Of a stretch of 64,000 nt of DNA, positions 9,709 to 17,535 are shown piece after piece. Under the pieces are notes generated by a model that was given only the letters and a program-made list of their open reading frames with translations, was not told where the DNA came from and searched no databases. The translations under genes were made by a program, and so were the position numbers. Every line of letters starts with the position of its first letter. The first letter of the stretch is position 1. The DNA comes from Chitinophaga sancti. GTDB taxonomy: Bacteria; Bacteroidota; Bacteroidia; Chitinophagales; Chitinophagaceae. The stretch is taken from NCBI RefSeq assembly GCF_034424315.1, contig NZ_CP139972.1, positions 6,456,501 to 6,520,500 on the forward strand. Direction: 5' to 3'.

Positions 9709-9739
9709 TTGCATTAGCAATAGTTGTATTAGCAACTAT
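9709..9739. promoter_or_regulatory. Double palindromic operator between marR and E1 genes
   Basis: Two copies of TTG(C/T)ATTAGCAA lie at 9709-9720 and 9724-9735 with a 15-bp period. The second sits in a perfect inverted repeat ATAGTTG (9720-9726) and CAACTAT (9733-9739). The site is 11 bp upstream of the marR start and about 33 bp upstream of the E1 start, the expected place for MarR binding. Confidence 0.75.
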
Positions 9740-9771
9740 GTATTCTTGTAGACATCGAAATTAGATATAAA

Positions 9772-11883
9772 GTGTTTAAAGATAATACAATCACCCCAAC
9801 TATAAAAGCCGGCATTGCTAATAAGCAGGGCCTATGGCTGAAAGCCTTTCGCCTGATGTGCCAGGCGAACCACATGGCTGCCACGTATGAAGCGAACCGT
9901 TCCATTTGTAAATATGTCCATTCCACATCCCGCGGACATGAAGCTATCCAGATAGCAGCTGGTTTACTATTACAGCCCTGGGATTATGCCAGTCCATACT
10001 ATCGGGATGACAGTATGTTGCTGGCAATGGGTTTTACACCCCTGGAACTGATGTTTCAGTTGCTCGCCAAAGGAGAGGATCCTTTCTCGGGTGGCCGATC
10101 GTATTACAGTCATCCGGGCAGCAGGGTGCCTAATAAACCCTTGATTCCTCATCAAAGCAGTGCTACGGGTATGCAGGTCATTCCTGCTACGGGGATGGCG
10201 CAGGGCATTAAATATCTCGAAAAAAACCTGCCCGATTCGCTGCCTGCCGGACCTCATGGTGAACTGCCGGTTGTACTGTGTTCACTGGGCGATGGCAGTG
10301 TTACAGAAGGGGAAGTCAGCGAGGCATGGCAGAGCGCTATTCTTTGGGAACTTCCTGTTATTTACCTCGTGCAGGACAATGAATGGGGTATTTCTGCCTC
10401 ATCGGCAGAAACCCGGGCGATGGATGCATATGAGTATGCGGCGGGCTTTAAAGGCATGGAAAGGATGCGGGTGGATGGAAGTGATTTTGAAGAAAGTTAT
10501 CACGGCATGGAGGCCGCTATTAACTACGTTCGCGAAGAAAGAAAGCCTGTGCTGGTACATGCCTGTGTTCCATTGCTGGGGCATCATACTTCGGGCGTTC
10601 GTAAAGAATGGTACAGGACAGAAGGTGACCTCGCCCTGCATAATGCAAAGGATCCTTTACCCAGATTAAAAGCATTGTTGCTTTCCGCTGGTATCCCTGA
10701 AAAGGACCTGTTAGCAATAGAAAGAGATTCACAGGATTATATAGAAGCTGAATTTGACAAAGCGCGCATCTCCCCGGATCCGGATCCCCGTACTGTAAAG
10801 GATCATGTATTTGCGCCTGCTGCAGTGACAGTGGAAAAAGGGAACCGTACTCCAGAAAAAGGTGCAAAGGTGATGATGGTGGATGCGGCATTGCACGCAA
10901 TGGAAGAGATCTTGCGTGACTATCCCGAAGCCATCTTTTTTGGCCAGGATGTAGGTCGCCGTTTAGGAGGTGTATTTCGTGAAGCGGCTACCCTTGCTGA
11001 AAAGTTTGGCGATCACAGGGTTTACAATACGGCTATTCAGGAGGCGTATATCGTCGGTGCCACTGCTGGATTATCCGCAGTTGGTGTTAAACCTATAGTA
11101 GAAATTCAATTTGCCGATTATATCTATCCGGGCTTTAACCAGCTGGTGACCGAGATCTCTAAATCCTGTTACCTGAGCTATGGTAAATTCCCTGTGCAGA
11201 CCCTGATCCGTATTCCTATAGGTGCTTATGGGGGAGGAGGGCCTTATCATTCAGGTAGTATCGAATCAACTTTACTGACCATCAAAGGTATTAAAGTCGT
11301 TTACCCGTCAAATGCAGCTGATATGAAGGGGTTGATGAAAGCGGCTTTCCTGGATCCCAATCCGGTGGTCATGCTGGAGCATAAAGGCTTGTACTGGAGT
11401 AAAGTTCCAGGCACCCAGGGAGCTATCATGGTAGAGCCGGATGCAGACTATCAGTTGCCTTTGGGCAAAGGAAGGGTAGTCGTGACTGCTCATCCAAAAG
11501 ATGTTAAAAAGGGCAGTACCTGTTGTATTATCACCTATGGAATGGGCGTATACTGGGCAACAAATGTAGCAGCCGCCTTTCCGGGTCAGGTGGAAGTCAT
11601 TGACCTCCGTACTTTGTTCCCCCTGGATGAGCAACTGGTCTTTTCTTCAGTTTCCCGCCATGGGAAATGTCTGGTTCTTACTGAAGAGCAGCTGAACAAC
11701 TCCTTCGCCCAGGCATTGGCAGGGCGTATTCAGCAGCATTGCTTCCGTTCGCTGGATGCACCTGTTTTCATGCTTGGAGCCTTGGATCTGCCAGCGGTGC
11801 CTATCAATACGGTTTTGGAGAATGAAATGCTCCCCAATCCGCAAAAATTGAAGACGGCGATTAAAGAGTTGTTAGCTTATTAA
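9772..11883 (+). CDS. Fused E1 alpha/beta thiamine-diphosphate 2-oxoacid dehydrogenase
   Basis: 703 aa. The N-terminal half is E1 alpha with the ThDP motif GDGSVTEGEVSEAWQ...DNEWGIS. The C-terminal half (from about 365) is E1 beta (GQDVGRRLGGVFR, TAIQEAYIVGATAGLSAVGVKPIVEIQFADYIYPGFNQL, IPIGAYGGGGPYHSGSIES). Fused forms in Bacteroidota usually act as branched-chain 2-oxoacid dehydrogenase E1, using lipoyl-E2 as acceptor. No E2 or E3 gene is nearby. The start is GTG 9772. No in-frame ATG exists before the conserved region. Divergent MarR and its operator suggest ligand-controlled expression. Confidence 0.9.
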   Translation: MFKDNTITPTIKAGIANKQGLWLKAFRLMCQANHMAATYEANRSICKYVHSTSRGHEAIQIAAGLLLQPWDYASPYYRDDSMLLAMGFTPLELMFQLLAKGEDPFSGGRSYYSHPGSRVPNKPLIPHQSSATGMQVIPATGMAQGIKYLEKNLPDSLPAGPHGELPVVLCSLGDGSVTEGEVSEAWQSAILWELPVIYLVQDNEWGISASSAETRAMDAYEYAAGFKGMERMRVDGSDFEESYHGMEAAINYVREERKPVLVHACVPLLGHHTSGVRKEWYRTEGDLALHNAKDPLPRLKALLLSAGIPEKDLLAIERDSQDYIEAEFDKARISPDPDPRTVKDHVFAPAAVTVEKGNRTPEKGAKVMMVDAALHAMEEILRDYPEAIFFGQDVGRRLGGVFREAATLAEKFGDHRVYNTAIQEAYIVGATAGLSAVGVKPIVEIQFADYIYPGFNQLVTEISKSCYLSYGKFPVQTLIRIPIGAYGGGGPYHSGSIESTLLTIKGIKVVYPSNAADMKGLMKAAFLDPNPVVMLEHKGLYWSKVPGTQGAIMVEPDADYQLPLGKGRVVVTAHPKDVKKGSTCCIITYGMGVYWATNVAAAFPGQVEVIDLRTLFPLDEQLVFSSVSRHGKCLVLTEEQLNNSFAQALAGRIQQHCFRSLDAPVFMLGALDLPAVPINTVLENEMLPNPQKLKTAIKELLAY

Positions 11884-11902
11884 AATATTTTTTAAATACC
11901 TC

Positions 11903-11933
11903 TTGGCTTTTATAAAATTCCCTATTATCTTTG
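11903..11933 (+). promoter_or_regulatory. Promoter of the tRNA-Met gene
   Basis: TTG (11903-11905) and TATCTTTG (11926-11933), 20 bases apart, match the Bacteroidota -33/-7 consensus. The tRNA starts 30 bases after the -7 box. Confidence 0.75.
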
Positions 11934-11962
11934 CACTCCCGTTTTGAACAAGACGAGGACTT

Positions 11963-12036
11963 GGCGAGGTAGCTCAGGCGGTTAGAGCGCAGGATTCATA
12001 ACCCTGAGGTCAAGGGTTCAACTCCCTTTCTCGCTA
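11963..12036 (+). tRNA. tRNA-Met (anticodon CAT)
   Basis: 74 nt cloverleaf. The acceptor GGCGAGG pairs with TCTCGCT (G-U at both ends). The D arm is GCTC/GAGC, the anticodon loop TTCATAA, and the T arm AAGGG-TTCAACT-CCCTT. The discriminator is A and CCA is not encoded. The top anticodon-stem pair is A-C. The CAT anticodon could also be read as tRNA-Ile2 (lysidine-modified). I prefer elongator Met from overall resemblance. Confidence 0.93.
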
Positions 12037-12071
12037 CAAAGTGATTAAGTTCACTGCAAACTTTTGGCAAG

Positions 12072-12103
12072 AAGCCCATAGAACATAGATTCTGTGGGCT
12101 TTG
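12072..12103 (+). terminator. Terminator after tRNA-Met
   Basis: Arms AGCCCA-T-AGAA and TTCT-G-TGGGCT with a short loop are followed by TTTG and a T-rich stretch. A second small hairpin AGGACT/AGTCCT follows near 12112-12129. Confidence 0.65.
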
Positions 12104-12200
12104 TCGCTTTTAGGACTTCTCACAGTCCTGAAATAAGAGGTTAGTAATTTTTAGACAATACAACATTCAAAGGAAATTTCGCCCACTAAGAGTTCTTATA

Positions 12201-12374
12201 CTATATTTCAAGTAAAGGTGATTGAGGATTAACCGTAATATTCGTAAAAGTGGAATGAATATTATACACTTCGACATCCAGCCCCTGATAAGCGGCATAC
12301 ATTGTATTGAACAGATCCGTGGAAGTGATACCTTTTACCGTACATTCAGTGAAATTATCCGAACCAATTAACAT
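12201..12374 (-). CDS. Small ORF, 57 aa, unknown (possible gene remnant)
   Basis: ATG at 12374 to TAG at 12201-12203 gives 57 residues beginning MLIGSDNFTECTVKGITSTD and ending QSPLLEI. It has no signal peptide or membrane segment and no family that I recognise. Mixed hydrophobic/beta-prone composition and normal codon use suggest coding or once-coding DNA. It lies 88 bp downstream of the split lipoprotein gene on the same strand. It could equally be chance. Confidence 0.3.
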   Translation of the reverse strand: MLIGSDNFTECTVKGITSTDLFNTMYAAYQGLDVEVYNIHSTFTNITVNPQSPLLEI

Positions 12375-12462
12375 TGTGAACTAAAACCAAACAAATACGG
12401 AAATCTCCCCTTGTTCTGTAACCTTATGAACCCTGCGGCTCCTCATACCCCCAAAGAAAATC

Positions 12463-13164
12463 TTATAACGATTTTGCCTCCTGCAAATTCTCAGCAAACC
12501 GTCCTACATGGGATGATATTTTAACATCCGGCGAGGATACTGAAATTGAATCAATAATTTTGTTTGAATAATAGACTATTAATTTCTCATTGAACCGGGT
12601 ATCAGACCTAAACATTCTGGTAGGTACAACACCCTCAAACATTACTCGTTTCCCATTTTTTGTTACCAAATCAAGCGCTTTACTTACAGGAGTTTCTTTG
12701 ACCCTTACCACTTGATTTTCTACCACCCAGTAATGATCATCCACCTGCCTGAATACTCTGCCATATGAAGCTACAAAGCCATAGCTGTTAAAAGCCATAT
12801 TGTCTAAATTCCTCCTGACTATTAACCTCACACTGTCTACATCCTGTGCCTTATCAAATTGTTCTAAAAATACTTTGGGAAAAATAACTTCGTCAATCAG
12901 CGCCTTATATAACACTATTCCATCTTTGTAGTAGTAATAATGAATTGAATCCTGTATACTTTTAATAACCTTGGGCAACAATTTAGATTTTAAAAGAAGA
13001 GAATCCGTTTAGTATAAAAACAAGGTATCCCGCTCACAAACCATGGGTGTTTTAGAAACCGATATATGCCTAACAATGATGTGTCTGTCTGCCTTGTTTT
13101 TAGCAAAATAATTGCAGCCTAAGAATGACAATAAAATGGTTATGGAAAAGGGTAGCTTTCTCAT
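12463..13164 (-). pseudogene. Lipoprotein gene split by an in-frame TAA
   Basis: ATG at 13164 encodes a lipoprotein signal (MRKLPFSITILLSFLGC, lipobox ending in Cys17) and 51 residues up to VCERDTLFLY. A TAA at 13009-13011 follows. The same frame continues without a break (TDSLLLKSKLLPKVIKS...) for about 181 more residues to the TAA at 12463. With one sense codon in place of the TAA it would be a 233-aa surface or periplasmic lipoprotein of unknown function. The downstream part has no ATG near its start (TTG at 12981 is the first candidate). It may be a nonsense mutation, a read-through site or a sequencing error. The C-terminal part keeps normal protein composition, so decay, if any, is recent. 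Confidence 0.7.
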
Positions 13165-13311
13165 ATAGCTATATTCAATTTGGTCAACGGAGCAAAGCAA
13201 ACAAACAATAAGCAAGTCCTGCAATATAGTTTCAACAGCTCAGTTTCCCAATCTATATAAGCCTCTCTTTACTTTGGCGATAAATGTCAACAATCTTATT
13301 GATTTCAAATT

Positions 13312-13336
13312 ATTGACTATCAGTGAATTAGTCAAT
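13312..13336. promoter_or_regulatory. Inverted repeat upstream of a small membrane protein
   Basis: Perfect 8-base arms ATTGACTA (13312-13319) and TAGTCAAT (13329-13336) lie in the roughly 260-bp gap between two divergent genes. It could be an operator or a weak hairpin. The rest of the gap (13165-13428) is AT-rich with no ORF that I support. Confidence 0.35.
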
Positions 13337-13428
13337 GGCTTGTTAATTGCCTAATTACTATTATAAACAGTGGAAAAGAGAATTACTATGCTCAACTAAC
13401 AAGATTGTTAACTTTTAAAACTTATTTT

Positions 13429-13638
13429 ATGCTTAAGAATCCAACTTTCTCCATCTGGATAGTATCCATTTACTTAGTCGTCCATTTAATCCTACTAACC
13501 ACCGGTTTAACCGTTCCCATCATGCTCATCAGTCTCATACTATCCCCTTTCTTAGTCATCTGGATGGTATTCACAATATTAAAATATGGCAAATTCAGAA
13601 GACGCAGACTTAGCTATCAAAGACATAATTATCAATAA
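13429..13638 (+). CDS. Small two-helix membrane protein, 69 aa
   Basis: The frame opens at a TTG (13405), but the ATG at 13429 gives the natural start MLKNPTFSIW. Two hydrophobic helices (about 8-28 and 33-52) are separated by TTGLTVP. The cytoplasmic tail KYGKFRRRRLSYQRHN is strongly basic, so the termini should be inside. Similar short proteins of unknown function occur in Bacteroidota. It is followed directly by a dispersed repeat and a terminator. Confidence 0.65.
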   Translation: MLKNPTFSIWIVSIYLVVHLILLTTGLTVPIMLISLILSPFLVIWMVFTILKYGKFRRRRLSYQRHNYQ

Positions 13639-13695
13639 AAACATTCATGAAAGAGGGTGTTCACCAACGGTAATGAAAACCTTTTTCAGAAAAAA
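13636..13695 (+). repeat. Dispersed intergenic repeat, copy A
   Basis: It starts at the stop codon of the small membrane protein: TAAAAACATTCATGAAA, then a block of 32 bases ending TTTTTCAGAA. It matches the DNA right after the GHKL ATPase gene (33078-33135): the first 17 bases are identical and the 32-base block matches at 27 positions. Confidence 0.7.
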
Positions 13696-13720
13696 GCGGC
13701 AGGATTAATTCCTGCCGCTT
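13693..13720 (+). terminator. Bidirectional terminator
   Basis: A perfect 11-bp stem AAGCGGCAGGA / TCCTGCCGCTT with a short TTAAT loop lies between convergent genes. Confidence 0.85.
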
Positions 13721-13727
13721 AATATTT

Positions 13728-14162
13728 TTACAGTCTCTCTGCCGTAAACGTCATTTTATCCCCATCTACCAATACATCTTTCATATAATATACCAGGGTC
13801 TTACAATCATAACTCTCAACCGTTCCATTTATCCTCCCATCACTCATAATGGTCTTATCCTTTAACAACCAAAACCCTTCATCCGTTTCACTCGGCTCAC
13901 AAACCACACCTCCATCATCATAATTATATTTTCCATTGCTATGCAATGTGATAATATCATCCTTTTCACATTCCTCTGTAAATTGCATAAAGTCTAAAAT
14001 ATCATTACTATCAGGTGCCTTATATTGTATTTTTGTCAGCTTATATGCCCCTGCGAGACCATCCATACTAATCCCACATGCAGGACTTTCTTCCTTTTCT
14101 TTCTTACAGGAGAAAAAAATAAAGCAGCATACCATCATCATAAAGATTTGTTTTGTTCTCAT
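13728..14162 (-). CDS. Lipocalin-like lipoprotein, unknown role
   Basis: 144 aa. A lipoprotein signal with the Cys in FFSC (residue 19) is followed by the charged KKEKEES linker and a domain starting GLAGAYKLTKIQY. Alternating short beta segments (ITLHSNGKYNYDDGG, EGFWLLKDKTIMSDG, GTVESYDCKTLVYYMK, DKMTFTAERL) resemble the small lipocalin-like domains common in Bacteroidota lipoproteins. Three cysteines beyond the lipobox may form disulphides. Its function is unknown. Confidence 0.6.
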   Translation of the reverse strand: MRTKQIFMMMVCCFIFFSCKKEKEESPACGISMDGLAGAYKLTKIQYKAPDSNDILDFMQFTEECEKDDIITLHSNGKYNYDDGGVVCEPSETDEGFWLLKDKTIMSDGRINGTVESYDCKTLVYYMKDVLVDGDKMTFTAERL

Positions 14163-14298
14163 ATTTTCATCTTTTGTTTGATAGTAATACCCTTTCCGCT
14201 ATTGAAAAGGTTGGGAAATCACAGCGAAAAATATTTTTTTGCATGTACCCAACCTTTTGATGAAAATAGCAGTATTGATAAAAGGAAAAGATTGGAAA

Positions 14299-15114
14299 AT
14301 GAAAAATGTAGCAATTATAATCGGGGGAATCTTATTAATGAGCTGCCGGACTACCATAAAGATGTCCATCCCGGAAGTGTTTAAGGAACAAGCCACTATG
14401 GAGCATGTTAAAGGTACAGGAACGAATAAAATGTCATTCGGAAAGATCAGTACGTCCAAAATTAAGAGAGGTGCACAAATCTCAGGAAGCGGATGGCAAG
14501 ATCCTTATTACTTCCCGGAAAATATCCTATTGAACCAGATCGGCATCCAAAAGTCAGGATCAGTAGATACTGAAAAAGGGAAATTTCGCTATTTGCTCTC
14601 CAATGGCAAGGACCATATGGAAATCTTTGCCACGGAACACAAGATGGTAAGGACCGTTGATTATGAAGCTGTAAACATTAAAAGCGTTTTTAACAGTTTT
14701 GAACAGGTACAACAATATGACTATATTTTTTCAGCCATCATAAAACCTGATACCGCAAGGAAATGGGAACTTGTCATGACCAATAATTACGACAGGTATA
14801 AACAAGGTGATACCAATCCCTTTTCTATTGTGAAAAGAGCAGATCATGGCCTCGCTACCAACGGAGAAGATACGATCTACGTAAAACCATTAAGTCTTGA
14901 GCAAACAGAATCTGTAAATGGTAAATTAAGAAAACTACCATTTACGATCATGTCAGGTTATGAACTGAGTACCAGTGGTGGCGTCATTGCTGTAGTCGAT
15001 ATGATTGATAAAAACATCTGGTTCTATAATGAACTGGATGAAACAGAACGACTGCAAATCGGCGCTATTGGCACTGCGTTATTCGCAAGGAAAATACACA
15101 ATGTAAACTGGTAG
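14299..15114 (+). CDS. Lipoprotein, 271 aa, unknown function
   Basis: The frame is open from 14239, but the ATG at 14299 gives a proper lipoprotein signal (MKNVAIIIGGILLMSC, Cys16). The mature part is mixed alpha/beta with no motif that I recognise (FRYLLSNGKDHMEIFATEHK, YVKPLSLEQTESVNGKLRKLPF, GYELSTSGGVIAVVDMIDKNIW). It lies 16 bp upstream of an ECF sigma gene and its anti-sigma-like partner, so it may be the first gene of that unit. Confidence 0.65.
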   Translation: MKNVAIIIGGILLMSCRTTIKMSIPEVFKEQATMEHVKGTGTNKMSFGKISTSKIKRGAQISGSGWQDPYYFPENILLNQIGIQKSGSVDTEKGKFRYLLSNGKDHMEIFATEHKMVRTVDYEAVNIKSVFNSFEQVQQYDYIFSAIIKPDTARKWELVMTNNYDRYKQGDTNPFSIVKRADHGLATNGEDTIYVKPLSLEQTESVNGKLRKLPFTIMSGYELSTSGGVIAVVDMIDKNIWFYNELDETERLQIGAIGTALFARKIHNVNW

Positions 15115-15130
15115 TAATCTGAAATAACCA

Positions 15131-15664
15131 CTGGAACAGGAATTAGATAATATCATTCCCGAATGCCGCAATGGCAATAGAAAAGCACAAGCCCAGCTCT
15201 ATAAAATGTTTTACGGCTTTGCTATGACGATTGCTATGCGCTATGCTACTGACGAGCACGAAGCCGCCGACATACTGGGGCATGCCTTCGTGAAAATGTT
15301 CAGAAGCATACACGCATTTGATGCCAATAAAGGCAATTTTCATGGTTGGGTGAAAAAAATTATTATCAATGAATCATTGGATCAGATTAAACTCCGTAGC
15401 CGTTTTGTGAGTCTTGAAATAGATGCAGTGGAAGAACCGTTTGTTAATAATAGCATAATAGAGAAAACAGATGCCGCAGCTATTCTGCAATTGGTTAGGC
15501 AATTGCCCCCCGCTACACATGCTGTCTTTGTTTTATACGCTATTGATGGCTATACGCACAAAGAAATTTCAACACAATTGAATATCAGTGAGGGCACCAG
15601 TAAATGGCATCTAAGTGAAGCAAGAAAAATTCTTCAGAAAAAATTAACCACTATAAATATTTAG
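15131..15664 (+). CDS. ECF sigma-70 family factor, probable CTG start
   Basis: The first ATG (15206) would cut into region 2. The same frame continues upstream through ...IIPECRNGNRKAQAQLYKMFYG, which is the normal ECF N-terminus, back to a TAA at 15125-15127, with no ATG, GTG or TTG in between. CTG at 15131 followed by GAACAGGAATTA looks like a former ATG-EQEL start. From there the protein is 177 aa. Region 2 contains GNFHGWVKKIIINESLDQIK. Region 4 has the helix-turn-helix YTHKEISTQLNISEGTSKWHLSEARK. The next gene overlaps its stop by one base. Confidence 0.8.
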   Translation: MEQELDNIIPECRNGNRKAQAQLYKMFYGFAMTIAMRYATDEHEAADILGHAFVKMFRSIHAFDANKGNFHGWVKKIIINESLDQIKLRSRFVSLEIDAVEEPFVNNSIIEKTDAAAILQLVRQLPPATHAVFVLYAIDGYTHKEISTQLNISEGTSKWHLSEARKILQKKLTTINI

Positions 15665-16209
15665 TGAATAAAACTACTCCATACGAAGATTTAATAGCAG
15701 CAAAGCTGGACCAGATTCCTGTGCCGGATATGTCCGACAGCATCTGGGCCAACATCGAAATGCAATTAAATGAGATACCTGAAGCGCCTGAAACCAAACC
15801 TTCCAGGGGCAATGCAGGTAATGCCTGGTATGGAGTAATAACATTAGCCGTTGTCACTACATTATGCTGCTGGTTTTACACGCATAAGAAGCCTATTCCG
15901 AAACAAATAATCATCCCTCCGATAGAAATAGCTGTTCCTCCTAAGGACAGCCCTGCCATTATTAAAACTATTCAAAAACAGCTACCAGTAGTTGAATATA
16001 GAGACACCATACAAGCAGTGATCACAATACCAGAGGAATTAAAACCAGAACTGCCCGAATTAGCAGATTCCACTTTAACAAATCCCCCTGTAATAAATCC
16101 CCAGGTAGTTGAGCCTGCGCCGCCAATTAAAAAACATAAAGGGGTAAAAGGTATTTCCGGTGATGATTACAGACTGTCTGTACAAAGAAGGGATTCTATA
16201 AATCCTTGA
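15664..16209 (+). CDS. Membrane-anchored anti-sigma-like protein
   Basis: 181 aa, GTG start overlapping the sigma TAG by one base (TAGTG), so translation is probably coupled. The N-terminal cytoplasmic part has the DLIAAKLDQIPVPDMSDSIWANIEMQL pattern that often follows ECF genes in Bacteroidota. One membrane helix lies at about 55-71, then a proline-rich periplasmic tail (PPIEIAVPPKD...PPVINPQVVEPAPP). Order and topology point to control of the sigma factor. No ZAS zinc motif is seen, so the role is inferred. Confidence 0.6.
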   Translation: MNKTTPYEDLIAAKLDQIPVPDMSDSIWANIEMQLNEIPEAPETKPSRGNAGNAWYGVITLAVVTTLCCWFYTHKKPIPKQIIIPPIEIAVPPKDSPAIIKTIQKQLPVVEYRDTIQAVITIPEELKPELPELADSTLTNPPVINPQVVEPAPPIKKHKGVKGISGDDYRLSVQRRDSINP

Positions 16210-16307
16210 CTATATGTTACCGTATTATTCTAAATACGAAGAAAATCAATGCATTCCCCATAGCACCCAATACAAAAACTCTCCCGGGAATTCTTTAATT
16301 TTATTCT

Positions 16308-17501
16308 ATGGACAAATTATTAGATCAACTTATCATCCGTTGGGAACAAGCCTTTGACGACATTAAAAACCTTCCTGCTTACAAAGCAGCCGTTAAAACC
16401 ACTCAATACGCCGAAAATACCCGTTATAATCTCGAAAAATTTGACAAAAATTCCTTTCCATCCGATGGTGCTTTATCAAACAAAAAACAAAGCTACCAAT
16501 ATGGTTTCAACGACCAGGGTCTGCCCTGCTATGTTGCCTTCAACCATGATCACAACAAACTTTTCTGGGAGGGTTATTATAACTATACGGACAACCTCGC
16601 CGAGTATATAGAATTTAATATCAATACCGGTACGCCCTCTGCCATCACAAGGGTCATATTTGAAAATGGCCGTAAGGTCCTTACACAACGCTTATTTGTA
16701 AACGGCGGAGGTGCAGGTTACGCCCATCTCAAAGATGCCAGAGCAGAATTAATCAGGAAATACAAAGAAAACGCCGACTCTTTCTTCCTCACCGCTTCCC
16801 GCTTTCTATTTGACCAGGAAGGGAAAGTCATCCGCTCCGAAGGCATCCATATCACTCCTGGGATTGGAAAGTATACCTCTCATAATGAGTACACTTACGT
16901 TGATAACCAACTTGACAAAATCAAAACTTTCGATGCAAATGGCAATGGTCGCTTAACTTTCAGCCGTAATAGAGATAATCTAAGCCAGGAAGCACTGGTT
17001 GAAAAACTCGCGATGGCAATGGCTCAGGAAATTACAAATACCCTCCATCACCAGGAAATGAATGAGCCCCTCGCATTACTCGAATTAGGTTATCATTATG
17101 CTGACAACTACCTGCCTCTTTTAGGGATTCAAACGCAGCAACAAATAGCGGAAAGGCGGGATAAAGGAGAACTCGCATTCATTACCGACAATTACCTCGA
17201 CGCAATCATTGATATCAGCTCCTTCGAAGACCTCTTCGCTCAAATGGAGCAATTAATGGAAGAGAAGTCTGACATGAAAATTGGCCGGACCACCCTCACA
17301 AGAGCTGCTGCCATCCTCACTGAAACCAAACTATTCGGAAAAATAAAAACCACTGGCGACTTCGCCGCATTTGCCATAGACTGGTCCATAGAAGGTCATA
17401 GCACTGAACACCTGGTCGAAATCCTCCTTGAATGTGGTGTGAAAAAAGAAACCATCACCAAATGGAAAGAAAATAAATTACTTGTCAGCCACGGTAAATA
17501 A
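16308..17501 (+). CDS. Conserved-looking protein of unknown function, 397 aa
   Basis: It has no signal peptide or membrane segment, so it is cytoplasmic. The N-terminal part (1-220) is rich in aromatic residues and beta-like repeats of the form YGFNDQGLPCYVAF, ITRVIFENGRKVLTQR, EYTYVDNQLDKIKTFDANGNGRLTF, reminiscent of MORN/YD-like 'toxin_15/WVELL' scaffolds but not matching any I can name. The C-terminal part (230-397) is helical and acidic. It may be an immunity-type or SMI1/DUF-like protein. No toxin gene is adjacent. A hairpin shared with the convergent SusD follows. Confidence 0.5.
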   Translation: MDKLLDQLIIRWEQAFDDIKNLPAYKAAVKTTQYAENTRYNLEKFDKNSFPSDGALSNKKQSYQYGFNDQGLPCYVAFNHDHNKLFWEGYYNYTDNLAEYIEFNINTGTPSAITRVIFENGRKVLTQRLFVNGGGAGYAHLKDARAELIRKYKENADSFFLTASRFLFDQEGKVIRSEGIHITPGIGKYTSHNEYTYVDNQLDKIKTFDANGNGRLTFSRNRDNLSQEALVEKLAMAMAQEITNTLHHQEMNEPLALLELGYHYADNYLPLLGIQTQQQIAERRDKGELAFITDNYLDAIIDISSFEDLFAQMEQLMEEKSDMKIGRTTLTRAAAILTETKLFGKIKTTGDFAAFAIDWSIEGHSTEHLVEILLECGVKKETITKWKENKLLVSHGK

Positions 17502-17502
17502 A

Positions 17503-17532
17503 GCGAAGGGCCAGACATTGTCCGGCCCTCAG
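17503..17532. terminator. Bidirectional terminator
   Basis: The inverted repeat GGGCC-A-GAC ATT GTC-C-GGCCC lies between the stops of two convergent genes. Confidence 0.7.
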
Positions 17533-17535
17533 AAA

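Noticed and set aside
11963..12200. Integrated element at tRNA-Met
   Set aside because: No integrase gene follows, and I found no second copy of the tRNA 3' end downstream in the accessory stretch.
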